64,000 nt of DNA from positions 186,001 through 250,000 of the forward strand of contig NZ_LT699726.1 of NCBI RefSeq assembly GCF_900155395.1, written 5' to 3'. The translations under genes and the position numbers were made by a program. The notes below the pieces were generated by a model, which saw only the letters and a list, made by a program, of their open reading frames with translations, was not told the origin of the DNA and did not search any database. Source of the stretch: Merdibacter massiliensis. Its GTDB lineage: Bacteria > Bacillota_I > Bacilli_A > Erysipelotrichales > Erysipelotrichaceae. This document shows, piece after piece, positions 49,462 through 59,519 of the stretch. Positions within the stretch are counted from its first letter, which is position 1; each line of letters opens with the position of its first letter.

Positions 49462-51420
49462 ATGGGAAAGATTAATGTATTAAGTGAACATTTAAGTAAT
49501 ATGATCGCTGCAGGAGAGGTAGTAGAGAGACCTAGCGGCGTTGTCAAAGAATTGGTTGAAAACAGCATTGATGCAAAAGCAAAAGACATCACAATTGCAA
49601 TCGAACAAGGCGGTATTGAAAGCATAACGATTATTGACGATGGAGAAGGAATGGATGCACAAGATGCTACCACTGCATTTGAAAGACATGCAACTAGTAA
49701 AATGAAAGATGAAAGCGATTTGTGGAATATTCACACGATGGGATTTCGTGGAGAGGCTTTACCTTCTATTGCTTCTGTATCACATGTATATTTACAAACA
49801 AATAATGGAACAGAATCCTCTGCAGTTGAAATCAGCTACGGAAAATTCAAAGGGGCACATCCTACTGCCTGTCCTTTAGGAACAAGCATTCGAATTGAAC
49901 ATTTGTTTCAAAAAACACCTGCCCGCTTTAAACATCTAAAATCCCCGCAATATGAATTTTCATTGATATCAGAAGTTGTACAAAAATTTGCATTGGCTTA
50001 TCCCGAGATTCGGTTTACATTAACACATGATAATCGAACGATCTTCCAAAGCAAAGGAAGCGGAAACCTACGTGAGATCTTATTTCAGATGTATGATCGC
50101 AGCATTGCAAAAAGTGCAATAGAGATTCATGGAAAAGATATAGATTATCATATAGATGGCATGGCAGTACAGCCAAAATACAATCGAGCAACAAAATATT
50201 TTATCTTTTTGTTCGTAAATCGGCGGATGATCCGCAGTTATCATTTACAAAAAGCAATTTTGGATGCTTATCATCCATATCTGCCAAAAGATCGTTATCC
50301 GATCGTGGTATTAAATATCAAAATGGATGCACAATTGGTAGATGTCAATGTACATCCAAGCAAATGGGAGATTCGATTATCAAAAGAAAGACAATTGGAA
50401 AAATTGATCTATGAAACGCTGCGGGAAGCTTTACAAAAAGAATTTGAATTTGTGTCATTGGAAAGCAAAAAAGAAAAGATAAAAGTAGAAACGCAAAGTT
50501 TAAATTTTGAATTTCCGATCAATAAAGAATTAAAGAAACTGAATGAAGAAGTAAATGAAAGTTTTACAAAAGAAGATAAAAAACCTGCCGACAATCCAGT
50601 TCAGTCCACATTTGTTGTTGAATCAAGTCCATCTAATCAGAAAATAAAACATCAGGAAGTCATTGAGAGCTTATATGCAGTTCCTGTAAAGGATGAGCAA
50701 TTGATGAAAGTGCAAGAAGAAAAGCCAAAAGTCTCTCATAAAATAGAAGAAACTGCAGATGATGATAAAGAACCAGAAGTAAAAAAAGAAGAAAAGAAAC
50801 AAGAAGAAGTGCAGAGTGATAGTACAAAAACAGCAAGAGAACATTTGCCACAGTTACAAGTAATCGGACAATTTCGTAAATCATATATTTTGGCACAAGG
50901 TGATGAGGGCTTATATATCATCGATCAGCATGCCGCTCAGGAAAGATATCATTACGAACAAATTCGAAAAGCCATACTTTCTGGAGATACAAATAATCAG
51001 CAGCTGTTATTGCCATTACAGATAGAGACTACCATTTATGCAGTCAGTCGTATCGATGAATTAAATGCATTGCTGGAAAATATCGGTATTCATTTTGAAG
51101 AATTTGGTGAGCAGACATTGCTGTGCCGTTCCTTGCCTGTATGGATGAAACAAGTGGATGAGGTTGGTTTTTTGCAAGACATGATCGATATCTGGCAAAG
51201 AGATCAGCATATTGATATTGCTGCTTTAAGAGAACATGCCATTGCGACAATGGCATGTCACAGTTCCATACGCTTCAATCGAGCATTAACGATAGAAGAA
51301 ATGCAGAAAGTCATTTATGATTTAGATCAGTGCGAGCAGCCGTTCCACTGTCCTCATGGCCGCCCAACGATTATCTGTATGAGTGATGCGCAATTACGAA
51401 AGGAGTTTGAACGTGGCTAG
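49462..51420 (+). CDS. mutL: DNA mismatch repair protein MutL
   Basis: A 652-aa protein. The GHKL ATPase has IAAGEVVERPSGVVKELVEN (about residues 15-34), DDGEGMD and TMGFRGEALPSIASV. A charged linker of about 150 residues follows. The C-terminal dimerisation/endonuclease half includes QHAAQERYHYEQI and CHSSIRFN, then CPHGRPT. The mutL stop overlaps the miaA start. Confidence 0.96.
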   Translation: MGKINVLSEHLSNMIAAGEVVERPSGVVKELVENSIDAKAKDITIAIEQGGIESITIIDDGEGMDAQDATTAFERHATSKMKDESDLWNIHTMGFRGEALPSIASVSHVYLQTNNGTESSAVEISYGKFKGAHPTACPLGTSIRIEHLFQKTPARFKHLKSPQYEFSLISEVVQKFALAYPEIRFTLTHDNRTIFQSKGSGNLREILFQMYDRSIAKSAIEIHGKDIDYHIDGMAVQPKYNRATKYFIFLFVNRRMIRSYHLQKAILDAYHPYLPKDRYPIVVLNIKMDAQLVDVNVHPSKWEIRLSKERQLEKLIYETLREALQKEFEFVSLESKKEKIKVETQSLNFEFPINKELKKLNEEVNESFTKEDKKPADNPVQSTFVVESSPSNQKIKHQEVIESLYAVPVKDEQLMKVQEEKPKVSHKIEETADDDKEPEVKKEEKKQEEVQSDSTKTAREHLPQLQVIGQFRKSYILAQGDEGLYIIDQHAAQERYHYEQIRKAILSGDTNNQQLLLPLQIETTIYAVSRIDELNALLENIGIHFEEFGEQTLLCRSLPVWMKQVDEVGFLQDMIDIWQRDQHIDIAALREHAIATMACHSSIRFNRALTIEEMQKVIYDLDQCEQPFHCPHGRPTIICMSDAQLRKEFERG

Positions 51421-52330
51421 ACAAGCAGAAAAGATCATTGTGATCATTGGTCCAACAGGAGTTGGAAAAACAGCATTGAGCATTGAACTCGCAAAGCAAT
51501 ATGACGGAGAGATCATCAGCGGCGATTCGATCCAAATCTATCGTGATTTAGATATTGGAAGCGCCAAAGCAACGAAAGAAGAGCAGCAGGGCATTCCACA
51601 TTATTTAATTGATGAATATGATCTGAAACAAGATTATAATGTAAAGCTGTTTCAGAAAAGATGCAGAGAAGTGATAGAAGAGATTCGTCATAAAGGAAAA
51701 CAGCCAATCATCTGTGGAGGTACAGGGCTGTACATCAAAGCAGCTTTATATGATTATGTATTTACAGATGAAGAAGAAGATCGTGAATATCGAGAATTCT
51801 TAGAGGAAAGAAGTGAAGATGAACTGTATGCAGCAGTATCGATCATTGATCCTGAAGCAGCCAAAACCATTCATCATAATAACCGCCGTCGGCTGATACG
51901 TGCTTTGATGATGGCACATAATGGAAAAAAGAAAAGCGAGATCATCCGTGTCCAAGAACATCGGCCTTTATATGATATATTTATGATTGGTCTTATGATG
52001 CCAAGAACGCATTTGTATGAAAGGATCAATCAGCGAGTGGATCAGATGATGCAGACAGGATTGTTAGATGAAATCAAAAATTTAGCAAAAGACCCTTCTG
52101 TCTGGACTTCACCTGGTTTCAAAGGAATTGGATATAAAGAATGGCATGGATATTTCCTGGGAAAAAACACATTGGAAGAATGTGTGGAACAAATTAAGAA
52201 GAACTCAAGAAATTTTGCAAAGCGGCAGTATACGTGGTTTCGCAATCAGTTTGATGTTCACTGGTATGATGTTGATGAACCAGGGTGGAAAGAACAATTG
52301 ACCCAAGATATACAGGAATGGAGGAAATGA
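51413..52330 (+). CDS. miaA: tRNA dimethylallyltransferase
   Basis: A 305-aa enzyme adding dimethylallyl to A37 of tRNAs reading UNN codons. The P-loop is IGPTGVGKTALSIELA, followed by SGDSIQIYRDLDIGSAKAT and later CGGTGLYIKA. The GTG start at 51413 has AAGGAG 7 nt upstream and overlaps the mutL stop; the frame opens further upstream but inside mutL. It follows mutL as in many Firmicutes. Confidence 0.96.
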   Translation: MARQAEKIIVIIGPTGVGKTALSIELAKQYDGEIISGDSIQIYRDLDIGSAKATKEEQQGIPHYLIDEYDLKQDYNVKLFQKRCREVIEEIRHKGKQPIICGGTGLYIKAALYDYVFTDEEEDREYREFLEERSEDELYAAVSIIDPEAAKTIHHNNRRRLIRALMMAHNGKKKSEIIRVQEHRPLYDIFMIGLMMPRTHLYERINQRVDQMMQTGLLDEIKNLAKDPSVWTSPGFKGIGYKEWHGYFLGKNTLEECVEQIKKNSRNFAKRQYTWFRNQFDVHWYDVDEPGWKEQLTQDIQEWRK

Positions 52331-52331
52331 C

Positions 52332-53066
52332 ATGGAACAAACGAATACCAGAACGACACTTCTGCTGGGAGAAGAAGGTATAGAAAAATTAAAACAGAGT
52401 ACAGTGTGCGTGCTTGGTATTGGCGGTGTAGGTTCGTATTGTGTAGAAGCACTTGCTCGTTGCGGAATCGGCAAATTGATCTTAGTAGATGGGGATCAGG
52501 TTGCTTTAAGTAATTTGAATCGTCAGATCATGGCGATATATGATACTGTTGGACAAGCAAAGCCCCAAGTCATGAAAGAAAGAATTTTGCAATATCGCGA
52601 TGATATCGATATCAAATGTATCAATGTATTTTATCAGGCGTCCTTCAATGAACAAGTATTTGATCCTTCTGTTGATTTTGTTGTGGATGCCATTGATACA
52701 ATTAGTTCGAAACGGGATTGCATCGAATACTGTCTTTCCCATAAGATACCGTTTATATCCAGCATGGGTATGGCAAATCGAATGGATCCGACAAAGATTA
52801 CTGTCATGGATTTGATGAAAACAAGCTATGATCCATTAGCGAAAGTAATGCGTAACTTAATGCGCAAATCGACCGTAAAGGGAAAGATTCCTGTTGTCTG
52901 TTCACTGGAACAGCCGACAGTGCAAACAAAGATCATCAATGAAAATGGCAAGACAAGAAAAGAGAAGATGCCGCCTGCTAGTTCTCCTTTCGTTCCAGCA
53001 GCAGCAGGTCTTGCGTGTGCATCCTATGCAGTTCAAACATTGTTGAAAAAGGATGTGAAAAAATGA
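52332..53066 (+). CDS. tcdA: tRNA threonylcarbamoyladenosine dehydratase (TcdA/CsdL)
   Basis: A 244-aa E1-like enzyme forming cyclic t6A at position 37 of tRNA. The nucleotide-binding VCVLGIGGVGSYCVEALARC is at the N-terminus, followed by LSNLNRQIMA and the FVVDAIDTISSKRDCIEYC region. It follows miaA by 1 nt, so two position-37 tRNA modification genes are adjacent. Its stop overlaps the lipid kinase start by 4 nt. Confidence 0.93.
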   Translation: MEQTNTRTTLLLGEEGIEKLKQSTVCVLGIGGVGSYCVEALARCGIGKLILVDGDQVALSNLNRQIMAIYDTVGQAKPQVMKERILQYRDDIDIKCINVFYQASFNEQVFDPSVDFVVDAIDTISSKRDCIEYCLSHKIPFISSMGMANRMDPTKITVMDLMKTSYDPLAKVMRNLMRKSTVKGKIPVVCSLEQPTVQTKIINENGKTRKEKMPPASSPFVPAAAGLACASYAVQTLLKKDVKK

Positions 53067-53959
53067 AACATGTGTTTATTATCAACTCGAAAAGTTCACA
53101 TGCAAAACGTACGGAGTTAGAAAAACAGATTGCTTCTGCTTTTTCTAAAGAAGAATATGCTATCATCTATACCAACTATGCTGGACATGCAAAAGAAATT
53201 GCGAAAGAGGCTGCATCTAAAAATGAAGAAATGCGCATATATGCCTGCGGTGGAGATGGAACGCTGCATGAAGTAGTCAACGGCATATTATCATATCCGC
53301 ATATAGAATTAGCAGTGGTTCCAATTGGAACGGGAAATGATTTTATCAAATCATTTCCTTCTTTAGATAAACAAGATTTTCTAGATTTAAAAAATTATCA
53401 TCACATACAGCGTATTTACAGCGATATCATTATGATCAATGATCAAGCCAGTGTGAATACAGTTTCTGCAGGTTTGGATGTCAAAGTAGCTTATCATGTC
53501 GCAAAATTTAAGCAGTTCTCTTTTTTTCAAGGAATCGTGCCTTATTTTCTGGGATTATTGGTCAGTCTAATTGGAAAAATGACTGAAAAAGTAGAAGTAC
53601 AAATAGATAATGATAAATATCCAATGTCTCCCTATTTGTTTATCGTAGCAGGGAATGGCCGTTACTATGGAGGAGGATATTGTCCTGCACCGAATGCACA
53701 AATCGATGACGGATGGTTTGACTATTCATTGATCAAAAAAGTTTCACGATTTAAAATATTATCATTATCTGGTAAATATAAGAAAGGCACACATTTATCT
53801 TACACAAAATTTGTGGCAAGCGGAAAAGCCAAAAAAATGCAGATTCTTACAAATGGAAGACCGATCCGCTTAAATTTGGATGGAGAATTATATGAAACAG
53901 CAGATCCACAGATTACGTTATATGAGAAAAAAATACAAATAGTATTGCCTAAAAAATAA
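53063..53959 (+). CDS. diacylglycerol/lipid kinase family protein
   Basis: A 298-aa protein of the DagK catalytic family. YACGGDGTLHEVVNGIL is the ATP-site motif, and VPIGTGNDFIKSFPS follows. A C-terminal beta-sandwich with SGKAKKMQ and NLDGELYE follows. It may phosphorylate diacylglycerol for lipid recycling (DgkB type), but sphingosine-like substrates cannot be excluded. ATG 53063 overlaps the tcdA stop (ATGA). Confidence 0.9.
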   Translation: MKHVFIINSKSSHAKRTELEKQIASAFSKEEYAIIYTNYAGHAKEIAKEAASKNEEMRIYACGGDGTLHEVVNGILSYPHIELAVVPIGTGNDFIKSFPSLDKQDFLDLKNYHHIQRIYSDIIMINDQASVNTVSAGLDVKVAYHVAKFKQFSFFQGIVPYFLGLLVSLIGKMTEKVEVQIDNDKYPMSPYLFIVAGNGRYYGGGYCPAPNAQIDDGWFDYSLIKKVSRFKILSLSGKYKKGTHLSYTKFVASGKAKKMQILTNGRPIRLNLDGELYETADPQITLYEKKIQIVLPKK

Positions 53960-54258
53960 GTCTTCTTGTAACATATAGACATATACAAGGGCATGAGAGA
54001 ATGCTGTCAATGATTGCAGGGTATTATTTAGAAAAGTGCAGTATTAAATTGATGTGGTTCTTCTTTTGATCATCTGTTTTACAGTAGAAGAAATAAGGAT
54101 ATAGTTTAAAACCTCAATTATTATTTCATCATGAAAACCCAGGCGGAAATTGTGAATTGCCGTCTGGGTTTTATCTTCTTAATTTTTCATCATAAAATAG
54201 ACAGGGTGATACTTTTGATAGGTATCTTAGTCATTGATCGGGAGATTTCTTTCATTGT
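53960..54258. other. 299-bp gap with one terminator
   Basis: The gap holds a terminator at 54135-54173 (arms AAAACCCAGGCGG and CCGTCTGGGTTTT, one G-T wobble), but no convincing gene or RNA elsewhere. Confidence 0.7.
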
Positions 54259-55131
54259 TTATCCAAAATATTGGTATAAAAAGTGATAAACACCTTCTTT
54301 TTTATTAGATAAGGTTATATTTGATGCAAGTTGTTTAGTTTTGACATCTGCATTTCCCATAGCAATACTATTTGGAAAAGACAAGAATACAGAGTGATCG
54401 TTGGCACTGTCGCCAAATACAAGGACATGTTCTTTGTTGATTGCTGTTTCTTTACATACCTTCAGCAATGCCTGCGCCTTATTTACGTTTTTATGATTGA
54501 TTTCGATGCAATAGGGAGATAAAGAAAAAATACTGAATTGAGAAGGAACATGTTTATCTAAATAGTTTTGCATTCGTTTGATTTGATGCGGCAATCCCCG
54601 AAAACAAAGTTTATATGCATTTTCTTTTAGCGAGATTGGCAAGTCTGGAACGATCTCTACCATAGAGAAAAGATTTTGAATAACTTTCGATCCTGTAGAG
54701 TATTTTTTTGCAACAAGAAATACTTTGTTCAAGTATTTGTTTCCTTCCAAATAATAACGATCTTTATAAGGAGCATAGATAAACATATGAAAAGCGCGTC
54801 CAACATGAATCAAATAATCACTTTCATTTTTCCGCAGTGAAGAAAACTTATAAAGTGTATTTGTTTCATAATTATAGATTCCTGCACCATTGGTATAGAT
54901 CAGGAAACCATTAAATTGAGACAATTGCAATTCTTTGGCATATCGTTTCATTTCAAAGAGACTGCGACCGCTGCATAAAGCAATGCGAATACCTTTTTTT
55001 TGTAAATGAAGCAGATATTCTATGCTTTTGACAGGAATATTTTCTTTCTGATCTAAAAGTGTTCCATCTAAATCCATCGCAATTAATTTAATTGCTTTTG
55101 GAGATGTCTTGAGATTGATCGTCGTTTTCAT
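54259..55131 (-). CDS. Cof-type HAD-superfamily phosphatase
   Basis: A 290-aa type IIB HAD hydrolase. Motif I is LIAMDLDGTLLDQK, motif II is IALCSGRS, and motif III/IV is VLVFGDSANDHSVFL. It probably dephosphorylates sugar or cofactor phosphates. The start at ATG 55131 lies 44 nt inside the DUF3284 gene, with GAGG 13 nt upstream, a wide spacing; coupled translation is likely. Confidence 0.88.
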   Translation of the reverse strand: MKTTINLKTSPKAIKLIAMDLDGTLLDQKENIPVKSIEYLLHLQKKGIRIALCSGRSLFEMKRYAKELQLSQFNGFLIYTNGAGIYNYETNTLYKFSSLRKNESDYLIHVGRAFHMFIYAPYKDRYYLEGNKYLNKVFLVAKKYSTGSKVIQNLFSMVEIVPDLPISLKENAYKLCFRGLPHQIKRMQNYLDKHVPSQFSIFSLSPYCIEINHKNVNKAQALLKVCKETAINKEHVLVFGDSANDHSVFLSFPNSIAMGNADVKTKQLASNITLSNKKEGVYHFLYQYFG

Positions 55132-55585
55132 TATTTTCTGTTTCTTCCTCTTTTTGTGAGCTGTTGCGTTTTTCAATTACATATTTTTCAATATTAGCTA
55201 AACGTTTTTTTGTGCGGCGAATGCCCGTTGTTTTTGCAAAAAGTGCAGTGAATCCAGTATCACCGCTTTTTCCATTTGACTTGATCAATTCTTCTTTATA
55301 AGTGATACCAATTCCTTCATCTAATGGTTCGACAGAGTAACTCATGAAATTGGAACCATTTGTGGAATCAATGCGTGAGCTGTAAACCTTTGGATATTCG
55401 TATGCTGTGATCGTTACTTGGTAAGACTGCCGTTTATTTACTTTTTTGGTATAGGACATTCCTCTTTTGATATTTTTGGGACGGACATGTTTACCGGTTG
55501 CCTGTTGAATATCAAGGGCAATAGCCTCACTGATTGCGTCAAAAAATTCTTCTGGAGTAATCATTAGCTGTACATTCACTTCCAT
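55088..55585 (-). CDS. DUF3284-like protein
   Basis: A 165-aa protein starting MEVNVQLMITPEEFFDAISE. The core with YTKKVNKRQSYQVTITAYEY and the LDEGIGITYKEE stretch resembles DUF3284 proteins, often found near cellobiose-type PTS genes; the C-terminus is a low-complexity acidic tail. It has a START-like strand and helix pattern. The function is unknown. ATG 55585 has GAGG 7 nt upstream. Confidence 0.7.
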   Translation of the reverse strand: MEVNVQLMITPEEFFDAISEAIALDIQQATGKHVRPKNIKRGMSYTKKVNKRQSYQVTITAYEYPKVYSSRIDSTNGSNFMSYSVEPLDEGIGITYKEELIKSNGKSGDTGFTALFAKTTGIRRTKKRLANIEKYVIEKRNSSQKEEETENNENDDQSQDISKSN

Positions 55586-55847
55586 CATAATACCTCAACT
55601 TTCGTATTAAAAAATCTAAATATATATTAACATTTTTCAATTTGAAGCGATAGAAATTTTCGCTTGAAAACGTATAGAGAAGTTTAATTATTTTCCAAAG
55701 GCTTAGGAAATAGTTTAGTTGAGAATGAGATGAAACAGATTTTATAATGACATTAATGATACAGAAAGAAAGTGTGAGGATGAAGTGTGAATAAAACTGT
55801 AAAAAAAAAGCCGACTTAAAAATAAGTAGTAAAAATATCGAAAAAAT

Positions 55848-57104
55848 TTATAAGTTGATTTGAATAGAAGATATATCAATGCCGGATTGTTTCAAAAAGT
55901 TTAATGCTTCTTCAACTGTTAGTGATTGTTTGGTATCGGATCGTGGATTCATGAAGGATTCATAATCCGTTGGTTGAAATACTTCGCCTGTTAGGATCAT
56001 GTGATAGATACTGACCAACATCATGCGTGCGATCGCAATGATGGCTTTCTTGTGACCACGTCGTTTCTTGATATTGGAATACTTTCTTCCAAAATAAGAT
56101 GTCTTATCTTTGATGGTCGATAAAGCACATTGGACAAGCAGTGGTTTGAGATATTGTCCAGCTTTGGAGATACGAACTGACTTTTTCTTGCCGGCACTTT
56201 CGTTGTTGGCAGGAGAAAGTCCAGCCCAACTGACAAGTTGTTTGTCGGATTCAAACTGAGACATATCGATTCCTATTTCAGAGATGATCAGAATGGCCGA
56301 TAAGGAACTAATTCCTTTTATTTGTGTGATATGCTGGAAAGATTCGCGTAAAGGATAAGCCCGCTTGACCAATTCTGCTTCACATGAATTGATGAGTTGA
56401 TCCAAGTACTCCATATGATTCAATGATTTTTCCATCTTGAATCGTTGATCCGCTTCGATGTGATAGCCGTGAAGGGAGTCTAGTATCTTATCTTTGTTCT
56501 TACAATTTTTGTGAATGAGTTTTAAGATCTTGTCATCATCAATCACGTTTGGCTTCATGACTTCTTTCATGATATTGGAAGCTGTCTTGCCAAAAGGATC
56601 GGAGACAACAGAAGCTAATCCGATATTGGAAACGGTCATACAGTTCTGATAACGATTCCGTTCTGAAGAACGCATGCAGACCAGCTTGTATCGGTAACGG
56701 GCGATCTCACGCAGTTCTCGGATTTCTTTTGGAGGGATAAACGAGAATTTGATCAGATCATGTTTGAAGAGATCACAGATCCATTTGGAATCTTTCTTAT
56801 CAGTTTTTTTGCCTTTGATGGCTTTGACATACTTGGGATGAGTTAAATGGACATTGATCTCACCTTCAAGAATGTTGAAGATAGGGATCCAGTATTTACC
56901 GGTAGATTCCATGCAGACATCACAACAGTGATAAGAATTCAGCCAATCCTTTAAACGATATAGGTCCGAGTTTAAAGTGGAAAAAGATTGTTGGAAATAT
57001 TCTGTGATGTTCGACTGTCTATCGGTGATACCAATAGTAGCGACGACCAGATCTTTGTGAACATCCATGCCACAGCAGTTGAAACGAACGATTTTCATTG
57101 CCAT
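55848..57104 (-). CDS. IS110-family transposase
   Basis: A 418-aa recombinase. The N-terminal RuvC-like DEDD domain starts CGMDVHKDLVVATIG and includes CMESTGKYWIP and KKTDKKDSKWICDLF. The C-terminal Tnp domain has QIKGISSLSAILIISEIG and FESDKQLVSWAGLSPANNES, with the catalytic serine in this region. IS110 enzymes insert at short targets using an RNA guide, without classical terminal inverted repeats, so I cannot fix the element's outer ends. The frame is intact. Confidence 0.95.
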   Translation of the reverse strand: MAMKIVRFNCCGMDVHKDLVVATIGITDRQSNITEYFQQSFSTLNSDLYRLKDWLNSYHCCDVCMESTGKYWIPIFNILEGEINVHLTHPKYVKAIKGKKTDKKDSKWICDLFKHDLIKFSFIPPKEIRELREIARYRYKLVCMRSSERNRYQNCMTVSNIGLASVVSDPFGKTASNIMKEVMKPNVIDDDKILKLIHKNCKNKDKILDSLHGYHIEADQRFKMEKSLNHMEYLDQLINSCEAELVKRAYPLRESFQHITQIKGISSLSAILIISEIGIDMSQFESDKQLVSWAGLSPANNESAGKKKSVRISKAGQYLKPLLVQCALSTIKDKTSYFGRKYSNIKKRRGHKKAIIAIARMMLVSIYHMILTGEVFQPTDYESFMNPRSDTKQSLTVEEALNFLKQSGIDISSIQINL

Positions 57105-57113
57105 ATAAAAAAG

Positions 57114-57133
57114 CTCCTTTCATACAAAAGGAG
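57114..57133 (-). promoter_or_regulatory. hairpin sequestering the transposase ribosome binding site
   Basis: On the minus strand CTCCTTT-TGTATG-AAAGGAG is a perfect 7-bp stem, then CTTTTTT. The 3' arm AAAGGAG is the transposase Shine-Dalgarno sequence, 9 nt before the ATG at 57104. Confidence 0.8.
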
Positions 57134-57310
57134 AGGTGGCATTGACTGTCATCAAAGCGAATCGACAACAGTTGATTGAACAATCATAAGTGTCCAGGCT
57201 CAAAGTCCTACTTATTTGTGCTTGATATGATGACGGCAACTTATAAAAATACAGGATATTCAATTGAGTAGAATTCCTACTCACCTCCACGTGCTCTGTA
57301 GTATACCACC
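57134..57310 (-). ncRNA. candidate bridge-RNA region of the IS110 element
   Basis: IS110-group elements encode their guide RNA in the noncoding end upstream of the transposase. This 177-bp segment holds no gene and contains inverted repeats, including GAGTAG-AATTC-CTACTC (57266-57282) and a near-palindrome GTAGTATACCAC (57298-57309). Boundaries and guide loops are not resolved; this is a placement by analogy. Confidence 0.3.
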
Positions 57311-57336
57311 TCTCTTATAGGGTAACACGAAAATAA

Positions 57337-58737
<1,401 letters not shown>

Positions 58738-58750
58738 GGAGGAAAAAACA

Positions 58751-59368
58751 ATGGGTAAAGATTACAGTTTATGGGCAGAGGCGAAAACAAAGCATGGCTT
58801 AGCTGCAGATGAAGTCATTTCAGGTTTACAAAAAGCAATTCGCCGTTCAATGACAGAATTAGCTTGTCGCTATGCATATGAACTTTATACGACAAGTCCA
58901 GTATTGCTGGAAAAAGTATGGAGCCGATTGATGTCAATCTCGGTAGAGGATATTGGATTTGGAAATTTAGATGCAGCAAGACATATTTATGTATTAAATC
59001 AAATGCGCAAGGAATATGCTTATGATGATCCAGATCAGCCGATGTATTTTATTCATGCAATCCGTATATTGTGTTCAAGTCAAAAAGATCGTTCAAGTGA
59101 TTTCTTAAAGAACATCGTGATCAAGACAGCTGCCATGGGAGAAGTACCGGAGATAATCGATCTTGCTTTGGATAAACATACAAAACGAGGAAAAGCAATG
59201 GGCAGAGACTCGAAACACTTCTTTAACGAAGCTTGCAAAGTATTTCCGCAAGCAGAGGTAGATAATGATTATCGCGAGCGTTATGGAAAGATTCTAGAAG
59301 AATATGAAGAATATGATCCGGAAAAAGTTGAAGAAGATGCTTTTCAATATGCAGTAGGTCGTGTATAA
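58751..59368 (+). CDS. stand-alone RarA/MgsA C-terminal-domain-like protein
   Basis: A 205-aa helical protein. SGLQKAIRRSMTELACRYAY and WSRLMSISVEDIGFGNLDAA resemble the C-terminal oligomerisation domain of the replication-associated ATPase RarA (FQKSIR, RRLMxxAxEDIGLA). The AAA+ ATPase half is absent. LALDKHTKRGKAMGRDSKHF follows. AAGGAGG precedes the ATG. It is co-oriented with, and 13 nt after, the GH4 gene, an odd partner. The role is unknown; a regulatory or scaffold role is a guess. Confidence 0.65.
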   Translation: MGKDYSLWAEAKTKHGLAADEVISGLQKAIRRSMTELACRYAYELYTTSPVLLEKVWSRLMSISVEDIGFGNLDAARHIYVLNQMRKEYAYDDPDQPMYFIHAIRILCSSQKDRSSDFLKNIVIKTAAMGEVPEIIDLALDKHTKRGKAMGRDSKHFFNEACKVFPQAEVDNDYRERYGKILEEYEEYDPEKVEEDAFQYAVGRV

Positions 59369-59382
59369 TGGTGATGACGAAT

Positions 59383-59500
59383 ATCCTGTCATGTAAGGAT
59401 ATTGGTTGATGAAGTCCCATTTCATCAACCCTCGCTTTGCATAAAACATTAGAAACTATCGAAGTGATGTCCAAAAGAAACCCCCGGGGTTTCTTTTTAT
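59383..59500 (+). promoter_or_regulatory. structured leader of the MATE gene, guanidine-IV (mepA) riboswitch candidate
   Basis: Two consecutive hairpins, AATATCC-N10-GGATATT (59383-59406) and GGTTGATGAA-N7-TTCATCAACC (about 59404-59430, sharing bases), are followed by a single-stranded stretch CCTCGCTTTGC and a terminator (59473-59497). The layout, directly before a MATE exporter, suits a transcription-control switch such as the mepA (guanidine-IV) class. I cannot confirm the consensus from memory. Confidence 0.4.
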
Positions 59501-59519
59501 GTGTAAAGGAGGAAACAAT

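Noticed and set aside
55600-55847. Right end of the IS110 element
   Set aside because: Short inverted and A/T-rich motifs (for example ACTT-ATTTTT-AAGT near 55816) are present, but nothing fixes the boundary or a target duplication.
59369-59500. Second fluoride riboswitch before the MATE gene
   Set aside because: GGTGATGA looked similar at first, but the AAACxGC and GCTGATG parts are missing.
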